64,000 nucleotides of DNA. Origin: Aliagarivorans taiwanensis DSM 22990 (GTDB lineage Bacteria > Pseudomonadota > Gammaproteobacteria > Enterobacterales > Celerinatantimonadaceae). Positions 18,601 to 25,612 of this stretch are shown here, piece by piece. Positions within the stretch are counted from its first letter, which is position 1. Every line of letters begins with the position of its first letter. The translations under genes were made by a program, and so were the position numbers. Below the pieces are notes generated by a model. It was given only the letters and a program-made list of their open reading frames with translations. It did not search any database and was not told where the DNA came from. The DNA is taken from assembly GCF_000429505.1 (NCBI RefSeq), contig NZ_KE386911.1:50596-114595 (forward strand). Reading direction: 5' to 3'.

Positions 18601-18727
18601 TATTTAGCGCCAACGCCACGCTTTGGGCATAGGGGAAAAGCCCATGCTCATGGGTGGAGAAAAAATGTAAGCCTGGAGGGATGCCTGCTTGTGCCGTCTC
18701 TGGCGCTTGTGAACTAAGCCTTTCCAA
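15602..18727 (-). CDS. Large cytoplasmic TPR-GAF-GGDEF protein (probable diguanylate cyclase)
   Basis: 1041 residues with no membrane segment. The N-terminal ~200 residues resemble a STAND/AAA-type module (Walker-B-like DNAVIAIEGGEHL, then LKKTLWLMVGMD) but no P-loop is present. A long array of TPR-like helices covers about 230-690, a GAF domain about 745-885, and a C-terminal GGDEF domain the rest. GGDEF is intact at 949-953 and an I-site REHD stands at 940-943, so the cyclase is predicted active and product-inhibited. The TPR/GAF parts probably sense a partner or ligand. The start is uncertain: the TTG at 18727 directly follows an in-frame stop and has no clear ribosome site; the next ATG is near residue 54. 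The short upstream gap leaves no room for a missing P-loop exon-like part. Confidence 0.8.
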   Translation of the reverse strand: MERLSSQAPETAQAGIPPGLHFFSTHEHGLFPYAQSVALALNSPFWPIQLNSSAMTSPMAGLLPLLRREVHRQRLDVDTLAHSVTQYIPIQQALSNWLDGRVVVRDELAILEDLSFEQGLMFQALTALMDEVFEDNAVIAIEGGEHLSHSSLLWLRSLSEFPLKKTLWLMVGMDASASFSTRQEDEVWDNFHDWVDDNFTLQAPPANCSALRKRRLEYFSDIEPELVMQNLQLMAWPEAELAARQCLSEPERWNKRQLLTLHLNLSEALVNQGECEQALNQLKLIQETDLLEHYPQQLCMVQLLSSLCYVRLQSFERALESADFAYQIAARNSHQHNRVQALFISFFAHDKSCTPIALDDFRSLVTQLRQQDMPCSLLYCLRNFYSYLRFYDDLTGREARSVTDQALRLARTIGHTQGIAACYHSKGIICSYFNDYRNTLRCFAVSSKIREKLGDDMECVRIYNGSGYFNTLTENYQTAFTQYKLAFSKARELSEHSELLVTLYNFAWLFYCARDYQRACDILNNLVKICRIRRLTHFPFRNLHDVLTLKGMCHVRLHELSSAKHCLDKIDGLPFGPSKTGEFMGSMLRGGLFAEQGHLQQALQCFEGTPQLLGSVIDLDSRLVPQCYMEQLLVLSQLSEWDAAQQLLANCHEICATFQLKQLGVAFTYVQQKIDACEAVYSDELPVPVELPTVDLGMKSLVEAARLSAKLTAANQRLREFRLISQLHDLAARIRVPKQLAESALKLICDNFNLQRASILRYRGEEYIPWCHYGHNQETVELAPYLARYHANEQGRLLEQMPLSVKSGLRARYNAVFCLSLYDNEQGRAVLCLTNTNGSRYFDQQDEEILMLLAQQLGTQLLQARHQRQLLKMSSTDGLTGLLNRSAMHGHLAQMLEDQQRFSVAYVDLDNFKEINDRLGHDAGDKVLQWFATLLQDSLREHDIAARWGGDEFVIAFKNTTQQQAQSVVERILERLAERGYFVPELLVVTHMSSERIPRLGCSVGIAESDEHSDSASVLLKQADAALYHAKAAGKGCVFIA

Positions 18728-18787
18728 TCAAGGTAACTCGTTGAATCTTATTGACTAAAGGCTATGTTACTGGAACGTGAGGTTAGT

Positions 18788-18816
18788 AGCCGCAAACTGG
18801 GTCACAATTTGCGGCT
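18788..18816. terminator. Hairpin downstream of metC
   Basis: AGCCGCAAA and TTTGCGGCT form a perfect 9-bp stem with an 11-base loop, 38 bases after the metC stop. The U-tract is poor, so this is a weak terminator or an RNA stability hairpin. Confidence 0.45.
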
Positions 18817-18853
18817 ATTTGCTAAGAGCAGTTACGAAAAATAGTTATATCCG

Positions 18854-20026
18854 CTATAGGTGTTGATTAAAGCGGGCGAGCCCCGCATCGAGATCGGCAA
18901 TCAGATCATCAACATCTTCCAGGCCGATATGTACTCGGATCAAACTGCCAGTTTGCTGCCATTCAGTTGCTGTGCGCAGTTTATCCACGCCGTTGACGCC
19001 CAAGATCAAGCTCTCATAACCGCCCCAGGAGTAGCCCATCTTAAAGTGATGCATCCCATCGAGCATGGCGGTTAGCGCCTGCTGATTACCGCCCTTCATC
19101 ACGAAGGAGAACAAGCCACAGCTGCCGCTAAAGTCGCGCTCAAAGAACTCGTGGCCCGGACAGCTTGCCAGCGCAGGATGGCGTACATGATCAACATCAT
19201 CACGTGCAGCTAGCCAGTTCGCGACTTTCAGTGCGCTCTGCTGATGCTGCGCCAAACGCACGCCCAAGGTGCGAATGCCGCGCATCGCCAGATAGATATC
19301 ATCGGGTGAGGCACACTGGCCTAGCAGGTAGGAATTCTCACGTAGCTGATCCCAACAACGTTCGTTTGCAGTAGCGGTACCGAGCATTACATCCGAGTGC
19401 CCTACCAGGTATTTAGTGGCAGCTTGGATGGAGATGTCGACGCCGTAATCAAAGGCGTTAAAGTACAGCGGCGAGGCCCAGGTGTTGTCCAGCATCACCA
19501 CGATGTCGTGTTGCTTGGCCACACGGGTGATCGCCGGCACGTCTTGCACTTCCATGGTCAGTGAGCCGGGCGATTCGAGGAAGATTACTCGGGTATTTGG
19601 CTTGATCAGCTGCTCAATCCCCTCGCCAACCATCGGGTCATAGTAAGTGGTTTCTACGCCCATGCGGCTGAGCATCTTGTCGCAAAAGTCGCGAGTCGGC
19701 TCGTATACCGTATCCACCATCAACAGGTGATCACCAGCTTGCAAGAACGACTGCAAGGATGCGGTGATCGCTGCGGTACCACAGGGATAGATGGCACAGC
19801 CTGCACCACCTTCTAGTTCGGTCATCGCTTCTTGGAAGGCGAAGCTGGTTTGGGTGCCACGGCGTCCGTAAAACAAGGTCTTGTCATGACGTTTGCCGGT
19901 GGCTTCTTTCATCTGTTTAACGCTATCAAACACCACGGTGGAGGCGCGTGATACCGGTGGGTTCACCAACCCCTGGGTCCAGCGTGGGCTGCGGCCTGCG
20001 TTTACGATCTTGGTATTATTCTTCAT
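18854..20026 (-). CDS. metC: Cystathionine beta-lyase
   Basis: 390 residues, Cys/Met-metabolism PLP enzyme that splits cystathionine to homocysteine, pyruvate and ammonia. The PLP lysine is in QAATKYLVGHSD; other conserved parts are YGRRGTQTSFAFQEAMTELE, PCGTAAI, ESPGSLTMEVQDVP and DNTWASP. The MetC-specific WGGYESL region near the C-terminus supports MetC over cystathionine gamma-synthase. A terminator for leuB sits just upstream, so metC has its own promoter in the 20027-20097 gap or reads through. Confidence 0.92.
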   Translation of the reverse strand: MKNNTKIVNAGRSPRWTQGLVNPPVSRASTVVFDSVKQMKEATGKRHDKTLFYGRRGTQTSFAFQEAMTELEGGAGCAIYPCGTAAITASLQSFLQAGDHLLMVDTVYEPTRDFCDKMLSRMGVETTYYDPMVGEGIEQLIKPNTRVIFLESPGSLTMEVQDVPAITRVAKQHDIVVMLDNTWASPLYFNAFDYGVDISIQAATKYLVGHSDVMLGTATANERCWDQLRENSYLLGQCASPDDIYLAMRGIRTLGVRLAQHQQSALKVANWLAARDDVDHVRHPALASCPGHEFFERDFSGSCGLFSFVMKGGNQQALTAMLDGMHHFKMGYSWGGYESLILGVNGVDKLRTATEWQQTGSLIRVHIGLEDVDDLIADLDAGLARFNQHL

Positions 20027-20042
20027 TGGGTCGATCCTGAGG

Positions 20043-20069
20043 ACAAAAAAGCCAGCCGGCGGCTGGCTT
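20043..20069 (-). terminator. Rho-independent terminator of leuB
   Basis: On the minus strand AAGCCAGCC, a 3-base loop and GGCTGGCTT are followed by TTTTTTGTCC. It lies 29 bases past the leuB stop and just upstream of metC. Confidence 0.85.
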
Positions 20070-20097
20070 GAACTGTTTTTACCGCGTTGGTAAACGC

Positions 20098-21204
20098 TTA
20101 AGGTTTAGGGCAAGCATTCAGCGCTTCAACCACCAGATCACCGAAGGTGTCGGTATCGATCAGCTTGGCATCTTCGCCCTTGGCCAGATCAGGTGTACCG
20201 TAACCGTCAGCGAACACGCTCTTCATAGCGTGCCACAGGTTCTTGGCCTCTTGCTCCATGCCAAAGCTCATCTCCAACATCAGCGCTACAGAGCCGATCA
20301 TCGAGTATGGGTTAGCAATGTTCTTGCCTGCGATATCAGGCGCACTGCCATGGCTTGGCTCGTAGTATGACTTCTCAGGGCCAACACAAGCAGATGGCAT
20401 CAGGCCCAAAGAACCCAAGATACCGCCACCCTGGTCACTCAAGATGTCACCAAACATGTTTTCCATCACCATAACGTCGAACTGACCGGGATTCAGACAC
20501 AGGTAGGTAGCTGCGGCATCAACAAGAATGTGCTTCACTTCTACGTCTGGGTAGTCGGTGGCCACTTCTTCCAGGATCTCGTTCCAAAGAACGCTGGATT
20601 TAAGCACGTTGCTCTTATGGATATTGTGTAGCACCTTCTTACGGCGCTGGGCCGTCTCGAAGCCCACTTTCAGGATATTGCGGATCTGGTCTTCATCGTA
20701 CTCCAGTACTTCGCGTACATAGCGCTTACCGCTGTCGTCGGTACCGACTTCTTTCTCACCGAAGTACAGGCCACCTACCAGCTCGCGGATGATCATCAAA
20801 TCAACGCCCTCACCCACCACTTCCGCTTTCAGCGGAGAGAAGTGCGCCAGCTCTTTTGGCAGATATACCGGACGGAAGTTTGCGTAGGTATTGTAGCGAC
20901 GACGCAAAGGCAGCAGGGCACCACGCTCAGGTTGCTCGTCTACTGGGATTTTCTTCGACTCTTCGTGAGACAGGCCAATGGTGCCTTTTAGGATTGCATC
21001 TGCTTCGTCGCAGATATCGATGGTCTCTTGGGGGAAAGATTTACCTGTTTCGAAATAGGCAGCCGCGCCAAACAGTGCGTCTTTAAGGTCGAACTTCACG
21101 TCTGGGTTACGCACTTCAACGGCACGCATCACTTTAACGGCTTGTTTCATTACCTCTGGGCCAATACCATCGCCCGCCAACAAGGCAACTTTATAGGTTT
21201 TCAT
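20098..21204 (-). CDS. leuB: 3-isopropylmalate dehydrogenase, divergent LeuB subfamily
   Basis: 368 residues. NAD-dependent oxidative decarboxylation of 3-isopropylmalate in leucine synthesis. Family marks: LAGDGIGPEV at the N-terminus, NIHKSNVLKSS, MENMFGDILSDQGGGILGSLGLMPSA and the nucleotide-binding EPSHGSAPDIAGKNIANPYSMIGS. The usual GGPKWD segment is replaced by TIGLSHEESKKIPVDEQPER, and the arginine motif reads RGALLPLRRRYNTYANFRPV. It lies about 5 kb from leuCD on the opposite strand, next to tyrR and metC, rather than inside the leu operon. The terminator at 20043-20069 follows it. The active-site set supports LeuB; a tartrate- or homoisocitrate-type activity is less likely. Confidence 0.85.
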   Translation of the reverse strand: MKTYKVALLAGDGIGPEVMKQAVKVMRAVEVRNPDVKFDLKDALFGAAAYFETGKSFPQETIDICDEADAILKGTIGLSHEESKKIPVDEQPERGALLPLRRRYNTYANFRPVYLPKELAHFSPLKAEVVGEGVDLMIIRELVGGLYFGEKEVGTDDSGKRYVREVLEYDEDQIRNILKVGFETAQRRKKVLHNIHKSNVLKSSVLWNEILEEVATDYPDVEVKHILVDAAATYLCLNPGQFDVMVMENMFGDILSDQGGGILGSLGLMPSACVGPEKSYYEPSHGSAPDIAGKNIANPYSMIGSVALMLEMSFGMEQEAKNLWHAMKSVFADGYGTPDLAKGEDAKLIDTDTFGDLVVEALNACPKP

Positions 21205-21307
21205 CGTTATTGCTTCTCCATTGCAAACAGCTTCCCCGCCCCAGTGAACTTTACGTCACTATTTTCAGGGAAGAATATGTTGTGTCGAAGCATCATAGCA
21301 AAACACC

Positions 21308-21331
21308 ACTCAGGTTACAGCCTACCTGAGT
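21308..21331 (-). terminator. Probable terminator of tyrR
   Basis: ACTCAGGT (21308-21315) and ACCTGAGT (21324-21331) form an 8-bp stem with an 8-base loop, 39 bases past the tyrR stop. On the minus strand it is followed by GGTGTTTTGC, a short U-run. Confidence 0.5.
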
Positions 21332-21370
21332 GATATCTTTTCAGTGGTTTATCAGCCGCTAACAGACCGC

Positions 21371-22840
21371 TTAGTTTTCCGAGCGGCTATTGCGGATATT
21401 ATGCTCACGCAGCTTGTTAGCAATGGCTGTGTGGGAAATGCCCAACTTTTTCGCCAGCAGCCGTGAGGATGGGTATTGCGGGAAATGGTAGCTGAGCAAT
21501 AGGTGCTCAAACTGGCCCATGGCGCTGTGGTAATCCTGCTCCAGCAGCGATTCGATATTGACGTTCTCCGCTAAGCTGCCGTGGTGGTATTTCACATCAC
21601 TGACCTGCCAGCGTTTAAGCTGGGCACCATTGAGCGACTCTTGCAGCACTTGATAGAGCTGAGGGATGTTGCCGGGCCAAGACTGGGAGCTCAAGAAGCG
21701 TTTGACCTCTTTGGTGAGCGGCGGCGCTAGCTCTTGATGCTTAGCGAAGTGGCGGTTCAGCCACGCCTCGGCCAGCGGCACGATGTCTTCCCGGCGCGAA
21801 CGTAGCGCAGGAATGGCAATACTGTTTTTGACCAGATCGTAGTAACGGCTGTCTCCCCACAAACTGGCTAACTGCTCCGGGCTTAAGCGGCTGGCAACCA
21901 AGATGTGCAATACCCCATGCTGTGGCTGGCTCAGCTCATTGAGCGCTGCTTCCACTTCTTGATTGGTGAGTTGGTCAACATTGTGCAGTAGTACCGTTAG
22001 GGGTTGTTCGGCGACTATTTCGGCCAAGGCGCTAAGCAGTTCGCCCTTGCGCTTACGACAGTCAAAGCAGACAAAACGCTGCGCGCTGCCCCCTGATATC
22101 TCGTTAAGCAGCTCTGCCAAAAAGCGTTTACCGACCCCGGCCTCACCAAACAACAAACTGGGCATGGGATGATCGACCAAGCGCTTTAAACTGCTGAGGA
22201 TGCTTCGCATCTCTGCGCTAGTAGCAACCAAGGACCCTTCACTCAGCTCACGTTCAATCTGCGACAAGTCAAAGCCCTGATCAAGCCATTCCGCCGACTT
22301 AAACAGCATGATCGCCCCGGGCTGATTGGCCTGTAGCTGGCTGTCGGCAAGTGGGATGATATCCACCAAGTAGTGCTGGCCATTGAGCTGTAGCTCGTGT
22401 AGCTCGCGCTTGCCTGCACCATTTCCAAACCAACGACCAATACTAAAGCCGCGCAGGTAGCGGTTAATGTCTTGCTCAAGCAGGCAGCCTTCGCCATCGC
22501 CACAGGCGTGTTCGAAACTGTGGTTAAACTGTCGAATCAAGCCAGACTTATCGATTAGCACCACCGGATAAGGCACGTTATCGAGCAAGATCTGCACTTC
22601 ACGGTTTTCAATCTCAGACGGTAGCGCCGCAACAATGCGTGCATCGTTAATGCCGCTGATGCAACGTAACTCCGAGAGCAGGGTCTGGGTAAGTGGCGTA
22701 TCGAGGTCGTCTATCTGTAGGTAGAGGCGCTCGTCTGCGGCGGTTTGCATCGCCATCAGAGTCAACTGATGCTTCTTCAGCAAGCTGATTACCAAGCCGA
22801 ATACTTCGGTACTGTGCTGGCAGGCAAGTTCGATACGCAT
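21371..22840 (-). CDS. tyrR: TyrR-family transcriptional regulator with degenerate AAA+ domain
   Basis: 489 residues (E. coli TyrR 513). Order: ACT domain (about 1-70), PAS domain (about 80-190), AAA+ domain (about 205-420) and a Fis-type HTH whose recognition part KKLGISHTAIANKLREHNI is nearly identical to TyrR. TyrR controls aromatic amino acid uptake and synthesis with sigma-70. The P-loop GEAGVGKR is partly kept, but the Walker B DE of TyrR (VLLDEI) reads VLLHNV here, and the FREDLYYRL arginine-finger segment reads GDSRYYDLV. The sigma-54 GAFTGA loop is absent, as in all TyrR. ATP hydrolysis is therefore unlikely. It lies beside the psp genes but is separated from them by a hairpin. Confidence 0.85.
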   Translation of the reverse strand: MRIELACQHSTEVFGLVISLLKKHQLTLMAMQTAADERLYLQIDDLDTPLTQTLLSELRCISGINDARIVAALPSEIENREVQILLDNVPYPVVLIDKSGLIRQFNHSFEHACGDGEGCLLEQDINRYLRGFSIGRWFGNGAGKRELHELQLNGQHYLVDIIPLADSQLQANQPGAIMLFKSAEWLDQGFDLSQIERELSEGSLVATSAEMRSILSSLKRLVDHPMPSLLFGEAGVGKRFLAELLNEISGGSAQRFVCFDCRKRKGELLSALAEIVAEQPLTVLLHNVDQLTNQEVEAALNELSQPQHGVLHILVASRLSPEQLASLWGDSRYYDLVKNSIAIPALRSRREDIVPLAEAWLNRHFAKHQELAPPLTKEVKRFLSSQSWPGNIPQLYQVLQESLNGAQLKRWQVSDVKYHHGSLAENVNIESLLEQDYHSAMGQFEHLLLSYHFPQYPSSRLLAKKLGISHTAIANKLREHNIRNSRSEN

Positions 22841-22994
22841 GTTAGTGGGGCGTGCTCCTTCACTGTCTCTGGATAAGCTTAGCTACTGAGCGCGCTACGA
22901 CTAGAAGCATTGCAGAGAATGATTTAGATGTGACTTAAGTCTAATCAAAGTTTTACAGTAGGCCAAAAAATTTAACATTAGCCTTAGCTGTAAA

Positions 22995-23038
22995 CTCCCG
23001 TGATAGCGGGGGCTCTAACGCCCATGATACAACGGGAG
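22995..23038 (-). terminator. Hairpin between pspC and tyrR
   Basis: CTCCCGT (22995-23001) pairs with ACGGGAG (23032-23038), enclosing a smaller GGGC/GCCC stem. It lies 29 bases past the pspC stop and may end the pspABC transcript, but there is no clear U-run. Confidence 0.4.
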
Positions 23039-23066
23039 CACATCTATCACTGCGTGAAGAGCAGAC

Positions 23067-23432
23067 TTACAGATCGCGAAATTGCCGGTGGGTTTCAAAG
23101 TCACGACGGGTCACTACTTTCTCCAGCTGTTGCAAGCGATTTTCAATGTTAGAAAACTCACTTTCTAACTGACCTAGTACGCTATGGGGGTCTTCCCCTT
23201 TCTGCCAGGCTCGCGACTTCACTTGGGGGGCGGGTTCTTGGTAGGAATTGGGCAGCTTGTCGAGAAACAGGGCCGCCGCGCCATAGAGAATCAGCATCAT
23301 CCATGGGTTAAACAGGCCTAAGGTCACCACCAAGATGCGCACTACCCAGGTCTCAATCTCAAAGCGGCGAGCAATACCAGCACACACCCCAGCAAGCTTA
23401 CCGTTCGCTGTGTCACGGAACAATTTACTCAT
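23067..23432 (-). CDS. pspC: Phage shock protein C
   Basis: 121 residues. The N-terminal PspC domain is clear (KLFRDTANGKLAGVCAGIARRFEIETWVVR, two hydrophobic segments including MMLILYGAAALFLD), followed by a C-terminal amphipathic helix with a heptad pattern. It is an inner-membrane sensor that, with PspB, draws PspA away from PspF under envelope stress. It overlaps the end of pspB by 4 bases. Confidence 0.92.
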   Translation of the reverse strand: MSKLFRDTANGKLAGVCAGIARRFEIETWVVRILVVTLGLFNPWMMLILYGAAALFLDKLPNSYQEPAPQVKSRAWQKGEDPHSVLGQLESEFSNIENRLQQLEKVVTRRDFETHRQFRDL

Positions 23433-23656
23433 AGCTCATCCCTCCAGTCGGGCACGTTCTGGTCGAGCAACTGCTCCAAGGTGGTTAGGCGCTGACTCAA
23501 CTGGCGGGCCCGTTGGCTCAACTGATCCAGACGCTCCCGCTCTTGCTCTGACAAGCCACGTTCAACCCGACGCTGGCTGCGGTAGTGAAGAACCAACCAT
23601 AGTGGAGCCACCAGCCCCATAAAGATAATTAACGGTACGATGAACAAAGCGCTCAT
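23429..23656 (-). CDS. pspB: Phage shock protein B
   Basis: 75 residues: one N-terminal membrane helix (LFIVPLIIFMGLVAPLWLVLHY) and a cytoplasmic coiled coil rich in Arg, Gln and Leu, the standard PspB plan. It sits 6 bases after pspA and overlaps pspC by 4 bases, so the three are one operon. Confidence 0.92.
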   Translation of the reverse strand: MSALFIVPLIIFMGLVAPLWLVLHYRSQRRVERGLSEQERERLDQLSQRARQLSQRLTTLEQLLDQNVPDWRDEL

Positions 23657-23662
23657 AGCTAA

Positions 23663-24346
23663 TTATTCCCCTTTCTCTTGATGCTTGTCTTGGTGCTTTT
23701 TGCGCAGTGATTCCAGCTCTTGCTCCACCTCGGCGCTGGCCTGAAGGTCTTGGAACTGGCGGTCTAGGTCGCTGGCACCTTTATCGACTCGGTAACTCTC
23801 AGCCTGCGCCTCCAACTGGTCGATACGCGCCTGAAACTGTTCGAACTTCTCCCGGGTTTTCGCGTAGCGCTCAGTATCCAACTGTTGGCGCACATTGACC
23901 CGGTTTTGCGCCGATGCCTGACGAGCTAACAGGCCGGCTTGGCGCTGGCGTGACTCATTCAGTTTTTGCTCGAGCTGCTCAATTTCGTCTTGCAGCTGCG
24001 AGAGACTGTCTTCCACAGCCGTCATCTCATGGTTAAGGGCATCGATGGTATGCTGCAGATGCTGCTTTTCGATAAGCGCCGCTTTGGCCAAGTCTTCACG
24101 GCCCTTTTGGATGGCCAGTTCAGCTTTTTCTTGCCACTGCTGTTGCACGCCCTGAGCCTTGTCGATTTGCCGGGCGAGCTGCTTTTTATCGGCCAGTACT
24201 TTGGCGGTACTGGCACGCACCTCCACTAAGGTGTCTTCCATTTCTTGAATAATCAGCCGTAGCATTTTTTGCGGATCTTCTGCCCGGTCCAACAGCGCGC
24301 CAACATTGGCGTTAATAATGTCTGCAATTCTAGAAAACATTCCCAT
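23663..24346 (-). CDS. pspA: Phage shock protein A
   Basis: 227 residues of nearly continuous coiled coil, the ESCRT-III/IM30-related membrane-protecting protein and negative regulator of PspF. The start at 24346 is fixed by AGGAG about 7 bases upstream and by the family N-terminus [40 protein letters not shown] is the conserved region. Its promoter is the sigma-54 site at 24411-24426. Divergent pspF lies beyond it. Confidence 0.95.
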   Translation of the reverse strand: MGMFSRIADIINANVGALLDRAEDPQKMLRLIIQEMEDTLVEVRASTAKVLADKKQLARQIDKAQGVQQQWQEKAELAIQKGREDLAKAALIEKQHLQHTIDALNHEMTAVEDSLSQLQDEIEQLEQKLNESRQRQAGLLARQASAQNRVNVRQQLDTERYAKTREKFEQFQARIDQLEAQAESYRVDKGASDLDRQFQDLQASAEVEQELESLRKKHQDKHQEKGE

Positions 24347-24410
24347 GGTAAACTCCTGACGATTTAGCCTGATGTTAGTGCTCGATAGTACTCTGTAACA
24401 CATGCCATAA

Positions 24411-24426
24411 AGCGAATACCGGGCCA
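24411..24426 (-). promoter_or_regulatory. Sigma-54 promoter of pspABC
   Basis: Minus strand TGGCCCG-GTAT-TCGCT matches the TGGCACG-N4-TTGCA consensus with the invariant GG and GC exactly 10 bases apart. It lies 64-80 bases before the pspA start codon, giving a leader of about 50 bases. Confidence 0.75.
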
Positions 24427-24460
24427 AAAATGTAAGTCACTGAATTGTAGAGGATTGGTT

Positions 24461-24520
24461 ATTTGTCTAAATTGCGAGCAGTGACTATATTGGTCTATAT
24501 GCTCACTATTTGGTCTAAAT
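24461..24520. repeat. Three 12-bp direct repeats between pspA and pspF (candidate PspF enhancer)
   Basis: ATTTGTCTAAAT (24461), ATTGGTCTATAT (24489) and TTTGGTCTAAAT (24509) share the core TTGGTCTAAAT, 28 and 20 bases apart. They lie 35-110 bases upstream of the pspA sigma-54 promoter, where PspF upstream activating sites are expected, and abut the pspF start, where they could also mediate autoregulation. Confidence 0.55.
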
Positions 24521-24523
24521 AGC

Positions 24524-25552
24524 TTGGATGATTCGCCAAATTTGATTGGCTCCAGCAGCCACTTTCTAGAAGTGCTCGATAAAGTCTCGCTATATGCGCC
24601 ATTGGAGCGGCCGGTGCTGGTGATTGGCGAGCGCGGCACCGGTAAAGAGCTGATTGCGGCGCGGCTACACTTCCTCAGTCGGCGCTGGGACAGCAATTAT
24701 TTGTCACTCAACTGCGCCTCACTCAATCCCAACCTTATTGAATCCGAGCTGTTTGGCCATCAAGCCGGTGCGTTTACCGGTGCCAGCCAAAAACACAGTG
24801 GGCGCTTTGAGCAAGCTGACGGCGGCACGCTTTTCCTCGATGAGCTAGCCAACCTGCCCGCCAGTGCCCAAGAAAAACTACTGCGGGTGCTCGAATACGG
24901 CAGCTTCGAGCGAGTCGGTAGCAATCACACGATTCATGTCGATGTTCGGGTGATTGGCGCCACCAACGAGGACCTGCCGGCCTTGGTAGAACAAGGCCGC
25001 TTTCGTGCCGATTTGCTTGATAGGTTGGCGTTTAGCGTGATTACCCTCCCCCCGCTGCGTGAGCGGCTCGACGATATTCCCCAGCTAGCGCTGCAATTTG
25101 CCGCGAATATTGCCCACGAAATAGGGCTGAGTGAGATAGCGCTAGCGCCGAATGCCATCGACAAACTTGCCAGCTACCAGTGGCCAGGCAATGTGCGAGA
25201 ACTTAAAAACGTTATCGAACGTGCAGTGGTGCATCAGCCCGATAGCACCCTAGATGCCGACAGTATCCAGTTCGACCCCTTCGACTCCCCTTGGCGACCG
25301 GGCGAGCTGAAAGCCACTGCACCGGGAAGTTCAGCAAAGCAGAAACAAACAGCCTTAGGATCAACTGCCGAGCGGGCACTGCAACCGGGATTTGATCTGC
25401 GCCAGCATATGCTAAATGAAGAAAGACGTTGGCTCGAGCTGGCGCTAACCACCCACCGTTATCAGCAAACCAAAGCGGCGCATAGCTTAGGCTTGAGCTA
25501 TCACCAACTGCGCGGGCTTTTAAAAAAACACCATTTACCAACAAAAGCTTAA
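24524..25552 (+). CDS. pspF: PspF, sigma-54 activator of the phage shock response
   Basis: 342 residues, a bacterial enhancer-binding protein without a receiver domain. The AAA+ domain is complete: Walker A GERGTGKE, ELFGHQAGAFTGA (sigma-54 loop intact), Walker B GGTLFLDEL, and arginine fingers in RFRADLLDRL. A C-terminal HTH follows (HSLGLSYHQLRGLLKKH). The start is a TTG (LDDSPNLIG), aligning with the E. coli N-terminus; no in-frame ATG lies nearby. It diverges from pspA and precedes sapA, the same arrangement as in E. coli and Shewanella. Confidence 0.93.
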   Translation: MDDSPNLIGSSSHFLEVLDKVSLYAPLERPVLVIGERGTGKELIAARLHFLSRRWDSNYLSLNCASLNPNLIESELFGHQAGAFTGASQKHSGRFEQADGGTLFLDELANLPASAQEKLLRVLEYGSFERVGSNHTIHVDVRVIGATNEDLPALVEQGRFRADLLDRLAFSVITLPPLRERLDDIPQLALQFAANIAHEIGLSEIALAPNAIDKLASYQWPGNVRELKNVIERAVVHQPDSTLDADSIQFDPFDSPWRPGELKATAPGSSAKQKQTALGSTAERALQPGFDLRQHMLNEERRWLELALTTHRYQQTKAAHSLGLSYHQLRGLLKKHHLPTKA

Positions 25553-25580
25553 AGTTGGATCGCGCCGCGCATAGTGGTAA

Positions 25581-25592
25581 ATTAGACCTAAT
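25581..25592. promoter_or_regulatory. Near-palindrome upstream of sapA resembling the psp repeats
   Basis: ATTAGACCTAAT, whose complement ATTAGGTCTAAT shares the GGTCTAA core with the three repeats near pspA. It lies 20 bases before the sapA start codon. It may overlap the sap promoter, but a chance match cannot be excluded. Confidence 0.35.
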
Positions 25593-25612
25593 TCAGAATC
25601 ATACTCCCCTTA

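Noticed and set aside
22950..23000. TyrR box upstream of tyrR
   Set aside because: TTTACA and TGTAAA occur but in the wrong order and too far apart for TGTAAA-N6-TTTACA.
24380..24405. Alternative sigma-54 site containing TGGCATG on the minus strand
   Set aside because: The GC of the -12 element is missing at the required 10-base spacing; the site at 24411-24426 fits better.
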